Shown here in pieces: positions 30,971 through 42,065 of a stretch of 62,500 nt of DNA. The notes beneath the pieces are model-generated. The model saw only the letters and a list, made by a program, of their open reading frames with translations, was not told the origin of the DNA and did not search any database. Each line of letters opens with the position of its first letter. Positions within the stretch are counted from its first letter, which is position 1. Source of the DNA: Prorocentrum cordatum (lineage: Eukaryota; Sar; Dinophyceae; Prorocentrales; Prorocentraceae); assembly GCA_963575745.1 (NCBI GenBank), contig CAUYUJ010015837.1, positions 1,598,040 to 1,660,539 of the forward strand, read 5' to 3'. The translations under genes were made by a program, and so were the position numbers.

Positions 30971-32560
30971 GGTTGAGTGACGTAGTCGTTGAGCTTGTCG
31001 ATGAAGTTGTGGGCAACATTATGGGCCGAGGCGATCTCCTCCTGAATTTCTACGACCGTGTTGTAACTGACCTGTGGTTCCCCTGCCGTTGTGGAGAGGG
31101 TGTCGAGCTTGTCCAGGATATCGTTGTTGTTGGGATCGGTATTCGGAGATGGTGTCTGCGATCAGGGCCTGTTTGCAGCTTCACATGCTGCTGGATTGGG
31201 TGATGGTCCCACGTGCCCAAAGCTCGCTGTTGTTGTTGAAGGACATGTTGAGTATTGTGACCCCGTCGCCCTCGTTGACAGTGATGGTGCCGTGGGCAAG
31301 GGAGTCTTCGAGCTTGGTGTGAGAAGGGTAGCGCATGGTGGCGCCCAGAGGGAAGGTGATTGTGTCGGGATTTACCTTCTCCTGCGTGGTCGTCGCAACT
31401 GGGAACCATCCAGTGGGCTTCTGGGGCTCCACTTGTATCGGGGGTGATTGGTTGTCGTTCGCGCTGGGCGTAGTAATGCTTGGCGTAGGGTCGCAAGTGC
31501 TGGATGCAGTAGTGTGCATGTGTTATTCTCCTGCTGTGGTGCCCTCAGCTCGGTGCTCGCACCGTCGTGGTCGGTCTTGTCGTCTGCGTGTATCGTGTTA
31601 TCTTTGTTGATGGTCGGTATGGTGGTTTAGCTTTGAAAATTGTTGGCTTGGGGTCTGGGTTGAGCGTGTTTTGAGGAGAGACTTGGTGAGCTGGGCTGGG
31701 TGCCACGGGCGAAGGTGTGGTTGCTGGCATTGTGCTTGTCATTGTACTGCCGCTGCTGGTAGGTATGGTCGCACGAGTCATTTGGGCTGCATTGTCGGTT
31801 GCAGATGTCGATGCCAGTTGCTCTTTCTGGGTCGTGTCTCCTTGTGAGGTCGGCACGCGCTTCGGGAGGATCTCGACGTGAATCTCGCGCTCGAAGATGC
31901 TGTGGTCGCCGTATGGTGCAAGTATGGTTTTGGGATTACGTATCTGCTTGATGCGATGGAAGTTGTGGCATGCACGTGGAGGGTGGATGCCTGCCTCACG
32001 CATCGGTGCGACAACGAGCAAGTTGTCGCCGTAGATGATGAAGGGCTTGTTGGCTTGGGTGAACTGGAAGTGGGAGAAGAAGTGGCCTGGTGGTTGCTCG
32101 CTGTACCATAGATGTGCTCGGTCGACCCAGTCGTGGAAGTTTGGTTCCCGCAGGTAGTTGGTCCGCACCTTTGCGAGTAAGTCGTGTATAGTGAGCGTCA
32201 TGACTTTGTCAGCCTGCTCGCGTATGGCTGGATGCTCTGGAATTGGGGGTTGTCGATGAGAGATGGGGGGTATATGAGCCCCAGGATGTGGTAAAAGCAG
32301 CCGTCACTGTTGATGCTGAAGGCCTCGATGTTCTGGTCGGTGAGTGCCCGAGTACAGCATGGTTCGTAGCTGGAGTCGCCTGGGAATTTCCACTGAGTGG
32401 TGCCGGTGTCCTTGTAGTGGTCATAGGCGAGGTTCTTCCCTCTTCTACCTGTGGTAGCGGCTGTGGAACATGGGACCATCATTACCCAGTGGTCAACAAA
32501 GGCCCAAAAATCATCCGCCCAAGTTTTTGTCGGGACGTCGGCTCTCCTGGGGGAGGAGGA
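30971..32560 (-). pseudogene. Decayed coding region of unknown identity
   Basis: On the minus strand, protein-like pieces follow each other in different frames. At 32560-32198: KTWADDFWAFVDHWVMMVPC, then SINSDGCFYHILGLIYPPSL. At 32201-31545: LREPNFHDWVDRAHLWYSEQ, then NKPFIIYGDNLLVVAPMREA and ILAPYGDHSIFEREIHVEIL, then a Ser/Thr/Pro-rich stretch. At 31519-31181: DTITFPLGATMRYPSHTKLE, then GVTILNMSFNNNSELWARGT. At about 31167-30971: NDILDKLDTLSTTAGEPQVS, then FIDKLNDYVTQPRP. The first two frames overlap by an ATGA. Composition is clearly less GC-rich than the surroundings. I do not recognise the family; a retroelement or viral-type polyprotein fossil is possible but unproven. At least three frame changes or stops make it non-functional. 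Confidence 0.5.
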
Positions 32561-32665
32561 GGAGGAGGAGGAGGAGGAGGAGGAGGAGGAGGAAGAGGAG
32601 GAGGAGGACGACGACGAGGACGAGGAGGATGAGGAGGAGGAGGAGGAGGAGGAGGAATAAGGGGG
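32551..32665. repeat. (GAG)n purine tract
   Basis: GAGGAGGAGGA with GACGACGAC interruptions. It borders the decayed minus-strand coding region, where it would be a poly-Ser or poly-Pro run. Confidence 0.9.
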
Positions 32666-32941
32666 AGGGGGAGGGGGGCGCTCGGCCACGCCAGATAGAC
32701 GTCTGGAGCCTGGGGGTGATCTTGTACGCGCTGGCGCACAGGAGATGCAGCCCGCGGCCGTCTGCCTCGGCGGGGCTTCACGATGATGATGATGATGAGG
32801 AGGAGGAGGAGGTAATATAAGACACGATTATGGGCCCGTAGCTCTCGGTTTAACCATGAAGGGCGGGGCGGCGGTGGCAGCCACGAGGCAGGGAGACCTG
32901 CCAGAGTGCCTGCGTTTGACGCGGGCCGAACAAACATGGAG

Positions 32942-32971
32942 CGTTTAAATCAGGAGGTTACGATTTAAACG
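32942..32971. repeat. Perfect 10-bp inverted repeat, 10-nt loop
   Basis: CGTTTAAATC (32942-32951) and GATTTAAACG (32962-32971) are exact complements. An AT-rich palindrome in GC-rich surroundings, next to purine tracts. Confidence 0.85.
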
Positions 32972-32977
32972 AGAGTG

Positions 32978-33205
32978 TAGGAGGAGGAGGTCGAGGAGGA
33001 GGAGGAGGAGGTTAATCTTTCAATTCAGAGAGTGTAGGAGGAGGAGGACGAGGAGGAGGAGAAGGAGAAGAAGGAGGAGGAGGAGGAGGAGGAGGAGGAA
33101 GAGGAGGAAGAGGAGGGGGAGAAGGAGGAGGAGGAGGAGGAAGAGGAAGAGCAGGAGGAGGAGGAGGAGGAGGAGGAGGAGGAGGAAGAGGAGCGCCAGC
33201 AGCAG
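32978..33205. repeat. Long (GAG/GAA)n purine tract
   Basis: Two near-identical stretches start with GAGAGTGTAGGAGGAGGAGG (32970 and 33028), followed by continuous GAG/GAA triplets and a short AGC run at 33196-33212. Confidence 0.9.
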
Positions 33206-33939
33206 CAGCAGCAGGAAGCAGAAGGAGTGACTTCCATCCGCCCCCCCCCTGGGATCGCGTGCGCATTGCTCGCCTTGGAATTTCCCATTGTTCGGCGGCG
33301 AGCCCCAGGGGGGAAGTCAGAAACTCTTCGGTCAGGAACTATTTTGGCGGCGAGCCCGAGGGGGAAGTTCGGGAGTTCGGGATTCGAGGTTCGCGATGTC
33401 TGGGCGTCATTGTCGGTTCTCGGCGGTTTTCCAGCTTCGAGGTGCGCTCCAGCAGCTGCGCCTCTCCGAGAGCGTTCCAGGGGTGCTGGGATCGTCCCGA
33501 ACGGCCACCGGATAGCCGAGTTATGACCCGAAAACCACCAGGCGTCGGAGAGGGGGCGGTCTTTCTCAGGATGCTCGGAAGGCCTCCATCCTTCTGAGAA
33601 GTTTGTTGGGCCTTCTCCGAGAACAGGGGCGACTTCCCAGAAGGCCTGAAGGGGGCGTCTGAGAAGCCCTGCCACCTTCTGAGAAAGCATGCCCCGTCTC
33701 ACTTGCCCCCCGGGCGCGCCGCCGAACTACGGCTGCACATCAGCATTACCACTCCCAGCATCCTCCGTAGAGACCCCACGATGAGGCGAGGAGGAACATC
33801 ATGCAAACAGTACGTCCGAGGAGGCGAAGGAACGTATCACGCAACAGGCACATGCGCACGAGTTCCAGCCACATTCCACGAAATCCCCCTTGCGGGTTCT
33901 TCGGACGGGGGCGTATTGGGGGCCTCTGGGGAGCCTCTT
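33206..33939. other. Intergenic with CTTCTGAGAAG motifs
   Basis: No gene. Many short CTTCTGAGAAGG/TTCTCAGAAGGC-type palindromes occur at 33555-33690. Similar motif clusters sit at 22785-22880 and 35290-35330, which suggests another decayed repeat family. Confidence 0.45.
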
Positions 33940-34160
33940 GGGGATCCTTGGGGGCCACCTCGAGAGCAGAATCTCAACCGCGCTCCCCGGTCTCCCTCGC
34001 GGGGCCCCTTCGGGCCCCCTTGGGACCGTTCCTCCTCCTCCTCCTCCTCCTCCTCCTCCTCCTCCTGGGGATCCTTGGGGCCACCTCGAGAACAGAACCT
34101 CAACCGCGCTCCCCGGTCTCCCTCGCGGGGCCCCCTCTCGGGCCCCCTCGGGACCGTTCT
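33940..34160 (+). repeat. 127-bp tandem duplication around a CTC tract
   Basis: GGGATCCTTGGGG, CCACCTCGAGARCAGAAYCT, CAACCGCGCTCCCCGGTCTC and CCTCGCGGGGCCCC occur at 33941 and 34068. A (CTC)n tract (34029-34066) separates them. Confidence 0.9.
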
Positions 34161-34539
34161 CTGGAGGCCTCTCGGGGCGATCTCTTGCGGGAGCACCTCG
34201 GGCAGCCTGGAGCCATCCTGGGCCTCAGTCAGGCGCCGAAGGTCACCACCCACCAAACCACCCCAACCCAACCCGAAGGGTCAGATTTACCCTCGATTTC
34301 TAGTGGGCGGGGTCCGGGAACATCGAAAAAACACGTATGGAGCCCATACCCCCCCCAACCCGAAATTCGGGTCTTCGGGTTGGGTTGGGGTGGTCTGGTA
34401 GGTAGTCAGAAGGGCCAGGAAGCCCAAATCACACCCGCGCCAGGTTCAGCTCGAGAGCCCCTCTGGAGCCGACCCCGGGGCCCCCAAGACGCCCCAAGAC
34501 AGCCTCAGGACGGAGAGAAGCCACCTTCGGCAGGAGAGA

Positions 34540-34735
34540 GGCCCTGCCGAAGAGGAGGCCTGCCGGAGAGGAGGCCTGCCGAAGTGGCTCGGCTGGACAG
34601 GGTCGGCCGAGGCGGGTCTGCCGAGGCGGCTCTGTCGAAGCGGCTCTGCCGAAGCGGACTGCCGAAGAGGGGCTGCCGAATGCGGTTGCCGAAGGGGGTC
34701 TGCCGAAGCGGACCTCCGCCGCAGCGGACTGGAAC
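34540..34735 (+). repeat. 15-bp TGCCGAAGCGG-type tandem repeat
   Basis: TGCCGAAGNGG recurs about ten times with GGCTC or GACTG spacers (units of 15-18 bp). Confidence 0.85.
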
Positions 34736-35098
34736 CTCAACCGGGCGCGCGTCAGAGGTCTGGCTGCCCAGCCACGCCTCCGACGCGCGCTCTCGGTGGG
34801 CAGCGCCGGCGAGCCCCGAGAGCGCCCGGGAGCACCCGTACGCAGAGGGTCCGCAGCCCAGCACACGTATTTTTGGCATCGCTCGGACTTGTGCATGTCT
34901 TTTTCATAGTGGCCTTTCCTTTGGAGACGAAAAGGGGAGCGCGCCGAAATCCATTCCAAACGAAATTGAGTTGTTTTTCAATTTTTGTTTGCTTACTTCG
35001 TTGTGCAGGCGCGCATTGCCGTGCGGTGGTTTGGCTAGTACATGCTAGAGAAAAATTATCTTCACAGAGTACGCGCCGCTCACTTCTCACATTGCGCC

Positions 35099-35145
35099 GA
35101 GAAAAGACTTTTCTCTATGGTTTTCGCAGAGAAAAGACTTTTCTC
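35099..35145. repeat. Twin perfect 17-bp palindromes
   Basis: GAGAAAAGACTTTTCTC occurs at 35099-35115 and again at 35129-35145, exactly 30 bp apart, each with 8-bp arms around a central A. A related CGGCGAGAACCATCGA piece follows. Function unknown. Confidence 0.9.
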
Positions 35146-35339
35146 GGCGAGAACCATCGAGGACAATCCTGGACCATCGAGCAAGCAAAAACACGCACGA
35201 AACCGAAAAACGCACGGGAAATGGACGTCCGAGCGACAGCGAGTGTTTCTCCAGGCGGCGGTGCGCCGAGGGGGGGAACGAGAGGGGCATGCTTTCAGAA
35301 GGCGCCGCGGCTTCTCAGCAGCCCTCCGGCCTTCTGGGG

Positions 35340-35562
35340 ATCGGCGCCACCCCAACATATTTGTATGTGCAGGGCCCCCCCAGGGGCGACGCGCGCACCG
35401 AGAAACATGATAGTATAGTATATGCGTCGTGGCGAGCGCTTTCTGGCCACACCGCTCGGGAAACGATATGCTACAATATTGGTATACAACATGTTCGGGT
35501 CGGACGCGCGCCTCCAAGGAGAACATATAGTACTAGAATGTCGTTGTGCGTCCCATGAGGAG
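35340..35562 (+). repeat. Dispersed ~220-bp repeat, copy 1
   Basis: Shares CCCCAACATA, CAGGGGCGACGCGCGCAC, TGCGTCGTGGCGRGCGCTTT, CTGGCCAC, GTTCGGGTCGGACGCGCGCC and TGTGCGTCCCA with 58755-58978, in the same order and strand. Open frames run through both but share no common gene start. Confidence 0.9.
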
Positions 35563-35716
35563 CCCGCTGCGGCTTCCGAGAGGGCTCAGCCAGCTCCTCA
35601 GATGGCCGGAGGCCTTCCGAATCTTCTGAGCAGGTCCACCCCCTCTCAGTTCCTCCCTTGGCGAGCCGCCGATCGAAAAGAGGGGACTGAGGACACTCCA
35701 TCACTGCACCGTAGGC

Positions 35717-35875
35717 TTAATTCGGGCGTGTCCCCCTACAGGAGGAAAATTCAAAAATAGTCAACAGATAGTATGGGGACGACCTGTTGACTATTCTCGA
35801 GCATTTTGGAGCATGGATTGACTATGTTTTATTTCTCGTCCAAAATCCGCCCGTAGGAGAACACGCCCGACCTAA
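35717..35875 (+). mobile_element. MITE, second copy of the TCGGGCGTGTCCCCCTA family
   Basis: The left end TTAATTCGGGCGTGTCCCCC is inverted at the right end (ACACGCCCGACCTAA), as in 23781-23970. The interior is shorter (159 bp) and diverged but again AT-rich. The immediately flanking 8-mers do not match. However, a 20-bp direct repeat (CTCCATCACTGCACCGTAGG and CTCCATCACTGTACAGTAGG; 35696-35715 and 35887-35906) lies around it. Confidence 0.8.
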
Positions 35876-35926
35876 GACTGATGACGCTCCATCACTGTAC
35901 AGTAGGTACATCAAAGAAGAATTCTG

Positions 35927-36005
35927 CCTGCCAGCAGGTACCCCACGGAGATCTCTTATCCCTCGATTGCCCTGGGGGCCTACGGAAGCCAAGGGGCACC
36001 TCGGG
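35927..36005 (+). repeat. Dispersed repeat, CCTGCCAGCAGGT family, copy 2
   Basis: TGCCTGCCAGCAGGTACCCC, ACGGAGATCTCTTATCCCTC and CCCTGGGGGCCTA match 22209-22280 and 37630-37700. Confidence 0.75.
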
Positions 36006-36129
36006 GAGTTCAAAATTTGACGAAGAATTTGTTCCAAGCTTTGTGATTGCAACAATTGGCAATAATGTTCACCGCATTCGTCTATTTCCCAAACATCCTG
36101 TGGTGTTGGGTCCTCGGTTTGCAGAGGCC

Positions 36130-37180
36130 TCTGCAAACCCCTCACACGTTTTGTGGCCCTACATGGGGGCCCAGACGAATGCCTAAATGCCAGGATTCGC
36201 AGATGTTCATGTTTCAAATTTCGGCACACTCGAGGCACGCTTCGTGGCCCCATATGGAGCCCCCGCTAAGGCCCAAATGCCAAAGTTCACACGAGTTCCC
36301 GTCTTTCATTTCGGCACACGTGTCGCACGCTTCGTGGCACAATGAGAGGGGCCCAAACGACGGCCCAAAAGCCAGGGTTCGCATGAGCTCGCGCCTCTCA
36401 TTTCGGCACCATAGGGGCCCCAAATTAAGGCCCAAATGCCAAAACTCACGCGAGCTCCCGCCTTTCACTTCGGCACACCAATCGCACGCTTCGTGGCCCC
36501 ATGGGGAGCGTCAACTACAGCCCAGGTGCCAAAGTTCGCATGAGCTCCCGCCTCTTACTTGGGCACACCCATCGCACGCTTGTGGCCCCATAGGGAGTTG
36601 CAACTAAAGCCAACAATGCCAAAGTTCACACGAGCTCCCGCCTCTCATTGGGGGCACACGTCTTGCACGCTTCGTGGCCCCATAGGTAGCCCCAGCGACG
36701 GCCCAAATGCCAGGGTTCGCATGAGTTCACGCCTGCCATTTCGGTACACATCTTGCACGCTTCGTGGCACCATAAGGGATTTCCAACGACGGCCCAAATA
36801 TGCCAGGGTTGGCATGAGCTCCCGTCTGCCATTTCGGCACACCCCCATGCGCTTCGAAGCATCAATGGGAGCCCCAAATGAAGCTCAACTGCAGCTGTTC
36901 GCATGAGCTCCCGCCTGTCATTTCGGCACACCCCTCATACGCTTCAGGGCTCCAATCGGGAGCCCCAACTAAAGCCCAACTGCCAGGGTTCGCATGAGCT
37001 CCCGCCCGTCATGTCGGTACACCCCTCAGACGTTTCGTGGCCGTGCGTGGGGGCTCCAACGAAGGCCCAAATGCATGGGTTCACATAAGCTCCCGCATCA
37101 TGTCAGCACACCGCTAACACGGTCCGTGGCTCCATAGGATGTTCCAGCTAAGCCCGATAGCAAGGGTTCGCAGGGGTTCT
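36130..37180 (+). repeat. 90-bp satellite, about 11 copies
   Basis: Landmarks CGCACGCTTCGTGGCCCCAT, then ACGGCCCAAATGCCAGGGTT, CGCATGAGCTCCCGCC and TCATTTCGGCACAC, recur with a 90-bp period (units ending near 36240, 36330, 36489, 36579, 36670, 36760, 36852, 36942 and 37032). One unit near 36410 is shortened. Both strands stay open because 90 is divisible by three. The copies diverge by roughly 10-25%. Confidence 0.93.
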
Positions 37181-37629
37181 TTCGGGGCGACCAGCACGCG
37201 TCACAGGGACTCCCCACGCGCTGTGCCTCCAAGAGCTGCTCTTGCGCTATGGAACGGGGGCGGCATCTGCATACCTTGCTGGAGCCTGAAAGAAAACGCT
37301 CTCCGCCGTGCTCTTGTTATCCTTTGTCCACCCCATCCGTGCCCCAATCCTTGTTGCTCGCCATCCCTCTAAGTGCTCGCAGCTGCGTATGCTTGGGTCC
37401 TTCGCCAGGATAATTTGCCAGCTGCACGGTGGTGGATCAAGTCGTGTGCAGGTTGCCTGTGCACGCTGCGTCGCCTTTCCCGGAGGAGGCTGCCCTTCAC
37501 GCGCGCGGACCCCGAGACGTGCGCGCTCATGGACCGGCGTTCTTGCGAAAGTGGTTTTTGAAGGGTCAGGGTGGAGAGCGGCAGTTTGAGACCAGAAATT
37601 TGGCATGCAGTGGGCACGTCAAATAAGAA
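37181..37629. other. Intergenic, nothing recognised
   Basis: Moderate-GC sequence with short frames on both strands. None shows a known motif. Confidence 0.4.
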
Positions 37630-37700
37630 GTCGATTTGACAGCAGATTCGCCACGGAGATTTCGAATCCCCCGATGGCCTTGGGGACCCATTGAAGTTTG
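37630..37700 (+). repeat. Dispersed repeat, CCTGCCAGCAGGT family, decayed copy 3
   Basis: GACAGCAGATTCGCCACGGA, then CCCCCGATGGCCTTGGGGAC, resembles the ends at 22217 and 35935. The first palindrome is eroded. Confidence 0.55.
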
Positions 37701-37924
37701 GGACGGCTCAGGGTTCTCGAAGATCGGCGAATGATATGCCCCAGGGTTTCTTCCAGCAAGATTTCTCATCGTGCGTGTCTACTTTACGTCTGGTAAATGT
37801 GCGGCTACTAGTGCAGCCCAGCTGGACAGAATTATCTGAAACACTTTGCTCGACGCCAGACCATAGTTCTTGACGTTTCGCGTATACTCACCAGTTCTGA
37901 CGCTGCTGGTGCCTTCGCCTGCGG

Positions 37925-38800
37925 CCGCGACGGAAAAGAAATACTCACCAGCCCGTCCAGAAGCAGTCGCGTGGGGAGTTGCCATGATCAGGAATGAGTA
38001 ACAGCATGCAGTGGAACAGAAAGAGGGCAGCCGCTACCGCCGGAAAGGGAAGATGGATCTCAAGGAGCTTGTCTGGAGTTATTCGGGAGTTGTGGACGAG
38101 GTGGAGGAGGGTCTGGAGAGGGGGCGGGCGGAGGGGAAGAGGGGGTCTGGGGTTCTCTTGGAGGTCTCTTGAAGTTGGGAGCCTCTTGGCAATCTTGAAG
38201 ACCATCGAGCAAAAAGGATACGGCGTAAATTAAGGACGCCACCCCCGTCGGGGTCCGAAAGGTTACCTTGGGGCCCTCTTGGGGCGCCGTTCTTGGGCAC
38301 TCTCACGGCCGCCTTGAGTCGCTCCTGGGCGCTCTGAGGGCCGTCTTGGGCCCTTCTTGATCCCTTCTTGGGGCTCTCTTGGGCCTTCGTGGAGCCAGCT
38401 TGAGGTCTCAAGAACCCATCGGCAGCGAACTGGCGAGAAGGCCAAACACATTGGAACGCAAAATGGTGTTTAAGGCGTTTGGTGTCTTGGAGGCCTCCTT
38501 TCGGAGCTCGGAACACACTTGGAGGCGTCCTGGGCCGGCCTTGAGGGCTCTTGAAGGCACGTTGGAGGATATGTTGAACCATCATGGGTTATCTTCGGCG
38601 ATCTTGGAGTCCATCTTGGGCTCTCTGGGCCCTCCTGGCGCAACCTGGAGACACTGCAACGACCTGCGGAACGTCCCGTCCTGACCCAGGGGGAGGGGGG
38701 AGGGGGAGGGGGGACTTCCCCAAAAGGTGAGAAGGGGGTGAACCGAACGAGCTCTTTAAACCATTCACGCCCTAGGGTCTGGTGAGATCCCCCATGAATG
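37925..38800 (+). repeat. G-rich composite repeat, copy A
   Basis: It begins with AAATACTCACCAGCCCGTCC, contains a CTTGGGGCC-rich middle (38270-38410) and the piece GGCGAGAAGGCCAAACAC near 38430, then CTTGGAGG-type repeats. It ends with ACCCAGGGGGAGGGGG and TAGGGTCTGGTGAGAT. The same order is found at 42066-43310 and 56110-56915. No coding capacity is evident. Confidence 0.75.
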
Positions 38801-39360
38801 TAGAGCGTACTTAGTGGCCCAACGCTCAAGAGACTTACGCCATTCCGAGGGCCCCAAGAGGAGGAGATGTGGCGCTTCCGACTTCGTATGTGTTAATTAC
38901 CGCTTCTCGTCTTGCTGCTTGCGTGTAGTGGCTCGTTCGTCCTTCCTCCGCGTCTGTTGCGAGGCTTCTCGGCGGCCTCTTGGAGGCCACGGGGGCGGCC
39001 TCTTAGGAACCTGGGCTCCTGGGAGCTTTGGGGGACCCGTTGTGGGCTTCTGGGGGGCCTCTTTTGGGTGCCTGTTGGGGATCCTGGGGGGCATGTTGGG
39101 GGTACTGCGGCCAACTTGTGGAAGGCCCCCAGGGTCCATAAGAGTTCCCCCTCTTGGGGACCTCTTCTGGGTTTGGGGGGCAGTCTTGGGGGCTCTGGGG
39201 ATGTTTGGGCCAGTCCAGGGTGTGTTTGCTTCTTGAGGCTCCCTTAAGGGTCTCGTTGGGGCACTCTTGGGGCGACTTGTGGGCCTCGTGGGCTAGCTTG
39301 AGGCAGTCTTGTCTGTTTGTGGGTCATCTCCAGTGTGCTGTAGCCTTCCCTTGAGCCATC
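38801..39360. repeat. CTTGGGGCCTC-rich low-complexity DNA
   Basis: From 38950 to 39320 the strand is dominated by GGCCTCTTGGGG, GCTTCTGGGGGG and similar 10-12 bp words, like the middle of the composite repeats. No gene. Confidence 0.7.
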
Positions 39361-40370
39361 TCTGAAGATATTTGGGGCACCTTGGATGCCACAGGGGGTG
39401 TATTTGGAGGCTCGGAGGGTTCCAGAGGTGCGTCGACGAGGGACCGAGAAGGACAGCTAATCATCTCACACGCCGTGTCCCCTCCAGCAAGCGGGGGTCG
39501 ACGGATACTAGAATGGCCGATAAGCAAGACCCACACTGTGTTGTCAAATCGTATCGTCGAGGGTTGATCAAAGTGTAGTCTAGTCGTGAATGCGTGATGT
39601 GTTTCAGTTTCGCTGTCGGCGAACAGGTCACGATGAGGAGGGGGCACACCGTCTCTCAGGGTCACCCCACGGCCCTTCGAGTACCTGTAAGACTTCGTCT
39701 TTCTTAGCTGCCCTCCCTGCCCGTGGCCAGTTCGCTCGACGGGAAGTCCTTTCGAGGTCCCCGGCGTTCTCGCCAGCGGGGAGGTAAAGGTGGCAAGCGC
39801 GGCGAGGCAGAGGAAGCGAGGTGATTGTCCTGGAACTCAGCGACAGGATGGCGACCAAGTGTTGCAGTGATTGGTTACGCTGGTGGTGATGTCTGTTGGC
39901 GGGGTGCCATGACTGGCTACGAAGCCAGTGAAGCGTGGCTCGGGCGTCGTGTCTGCGCGGTTGGCCATGGGTCACGCACCAGATTCTGGAATCTTCTTGG
40001 AATGCCAGATCCGTCCAAGGGTATCGTAGGCCTCGCGGAATATTTCCACCTACTCGTCCCGCTCCACCCGGTTGCTTAGTCCTCCCTGGCTCACCCCTTC
40101 CCCACCCCCTTTCATTCTTCCCGCTCTCCCCCTTCACCCTCCACTGTCCTCCCCTCCTCTTCGCCCGCCTACCCTTCTCTTTTTCCTCACTCCAGTATCC
40201 CCTCCCCGCCACTTGTTTCCTGCTTCTCCTCATGTTCATCCTTCTCCACCCGCTCCTCCCTCTCCCCCGAGCTGAACTTCGCATCTTCCTCCATGCCGCG
40301 GTCGCGTCCTTCTACTCGCCCTCGTCTTCATCCCCGTCTTCATGTCCTCATCCTCCTCCATCGTCCTCCT
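39361..40370. other. Intergenic, nothing recognised
   Basis: Frames on both strands around 39630-40080 are open but carry no known motif. 40080-40330 is pyrimidine-rich. Confidence 0.4.
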
Positions 40371-40801
40371 CTGCTTCTTCCTTCTCCTGCTCCTCCTCCT
40401 CCTCCTCCTCCTCCTCCTCCTCATCATCATCATCATCATCATCACCAACAGCATCAACATAACCAGCGGTATGCTCATTATTGCTATCATCATCAGTAGC
40501 ATCAGCATCATCACCTGCACTATTATCAGCATGATCACCATCATTTTCATCATCAGCTGCATCATCATCCTAATCATCATGAGGACTGTTATTTCAATAA
40601 TCGTATCATCATCCGTATATTAAGTTTTGTATTACTAGTATTATTCGCATCATCCTTATTAGCATCATCCGCAGAAGCAGCAGCGCCAGCAACAACAACA
40701 TCATCCTACTCACCATCATCTTCAGCAGCAGCATCATCATCATCAGCATCAGCATAGACACCAGCATCCTCACCATTATCATAGCCATCATCAGCATCAT
40801 C

Positions 40802-40832
<31 letters not shown>

Positions 40833-40958
40833 GAATCGTCATCATCATCAGCATCATCATCGTCATCATCCTCCTTCCCGCCGGGCGGCTAGCACCGTCT
40901 TTGTAGAGCAGCGCATTGCCGGCCGCAGTTGGGACCGGTTCCAGCGATACCGGCATCG

Positions 40959-41037
<79 letters not shown>

Positions 41038-41105
41038 CATCCTCATCCTCATCCTCATCCTCATCCTCATCCTCATCCTCATCCTCATCCTCATCCCCAT
41101 CATCA
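40371..41105. repeat. (CTC)n then (ATC/CAT)n arrays, including (CATCCT)n
   Basis: CTC triplets (40385-40422) change to ATC/CAT triplets (40423-40445), scattered ATC-rich sequence, and a long CAT array (40948-41033) that ends as a CATCCT hexamer array (41030-41098). An island without the triplet (40876-40950) breaks it. Confidence 0.95.
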
Positions 41106-42065
41106 TTACACTCGGGCTGTCAATAACTCGCGGATGGAATTGTTGACTCTTCGCGTGTCGCTCTCTCTACCCCCCGCGGCTGGGCTACCCCGCCCGCCCT
41201 CCCTGCCCCCCCCCCTCCGGCGGCTGTGCGTCCCAGTGACCCCGTCATCCCCTGCCCCCCTCGCCCCCTTCTCCTGCGGCTCCTCCCCTGGGGCTTGGGG
41301 CTCCCGAGTGCACGTGGTTCAGCCTGTGCGTTCCTGGCTGTCGGCCGACCGTGTTGATCTGTTCCATGGTCCCTGGCGGCAGCGCCCACGGCATCCTGTT
41401 GCTTTTCGGCCCGGAGTTGAGGTGTGGACCTTCCTGTTCCAGCAGCCCTCAGTCGCCGGTTCCAGCTCGAGAGTGCGTGTGGCTACCTGATCCGGTGGTT
41501 CGGGAGTTTACGGTGTCGAGTACCTCCATCGTGTCCCTGGCTACTTGCCCGTCCCTGGGTACTTCGTGGACGGTCTTCGCAGGATCAGTACTTCCCAACG
41601 GGAACCGGGTGTGCGACTTTGGTGTCGCCTCTCAGTGCACCAGTTTGGGCCTTTCGGCACGCTTGACAGTCGTCGCAGATACTGGCTCGCCGCCTTCCTG
41701 ATCCCACCCTGGTACGCAGCTCGCGCCATTTTGGCCGCGCCCCAACCTCGCTTGGTCAATTTGCACGTTGCCCTGGTTCAGCTCCCTGGCAGCCGCAGCC
41801 TGCACCCCCCCACCCGCCGGCTCTGTCCGCCGTGGTGATGCCTGAGGCCCCGCTGGCTTTAGGTAATTCGTCTTTGCGCGGCCCGCTCTGACCCGACTCG
41901 CCGCTTGCGCTCTCGCCTGACTAAAAAGTGTCGCTCTCTCTTGCTTCGCCTCGTTGTCGCCGCTTTTGCGCAGCCTCTGCGTAGTGGCCCTTCATATTTT
42001 CCGCTGATTTGCACTTGCACGGCTCCGCGTTTCGCTTGACCTTTCGACGCCGCGCGGGTGCCCGC
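41106..42065. other. Intergenic, nothing recognised
   Basis: GC-rich, with several 70-120-codon frames on both strands. No motif was seen. GCCATTTTGGCCGCG at 41726-41740 was considered as a leader relic and rejected. Confidence 0.4.

Noticed and set aside
40236-41146. Poly-Ser, poly-Met and poly-Ile frames
   Set aside because: They are translations of ATC/CAT trinucleotide arrays.
41726-41740. GCCATTTTGGCCGCG as a leader relic
   Set aside because: Only the first 11 bases match, the CTCAAG end is missing, and no frame of interest follows.
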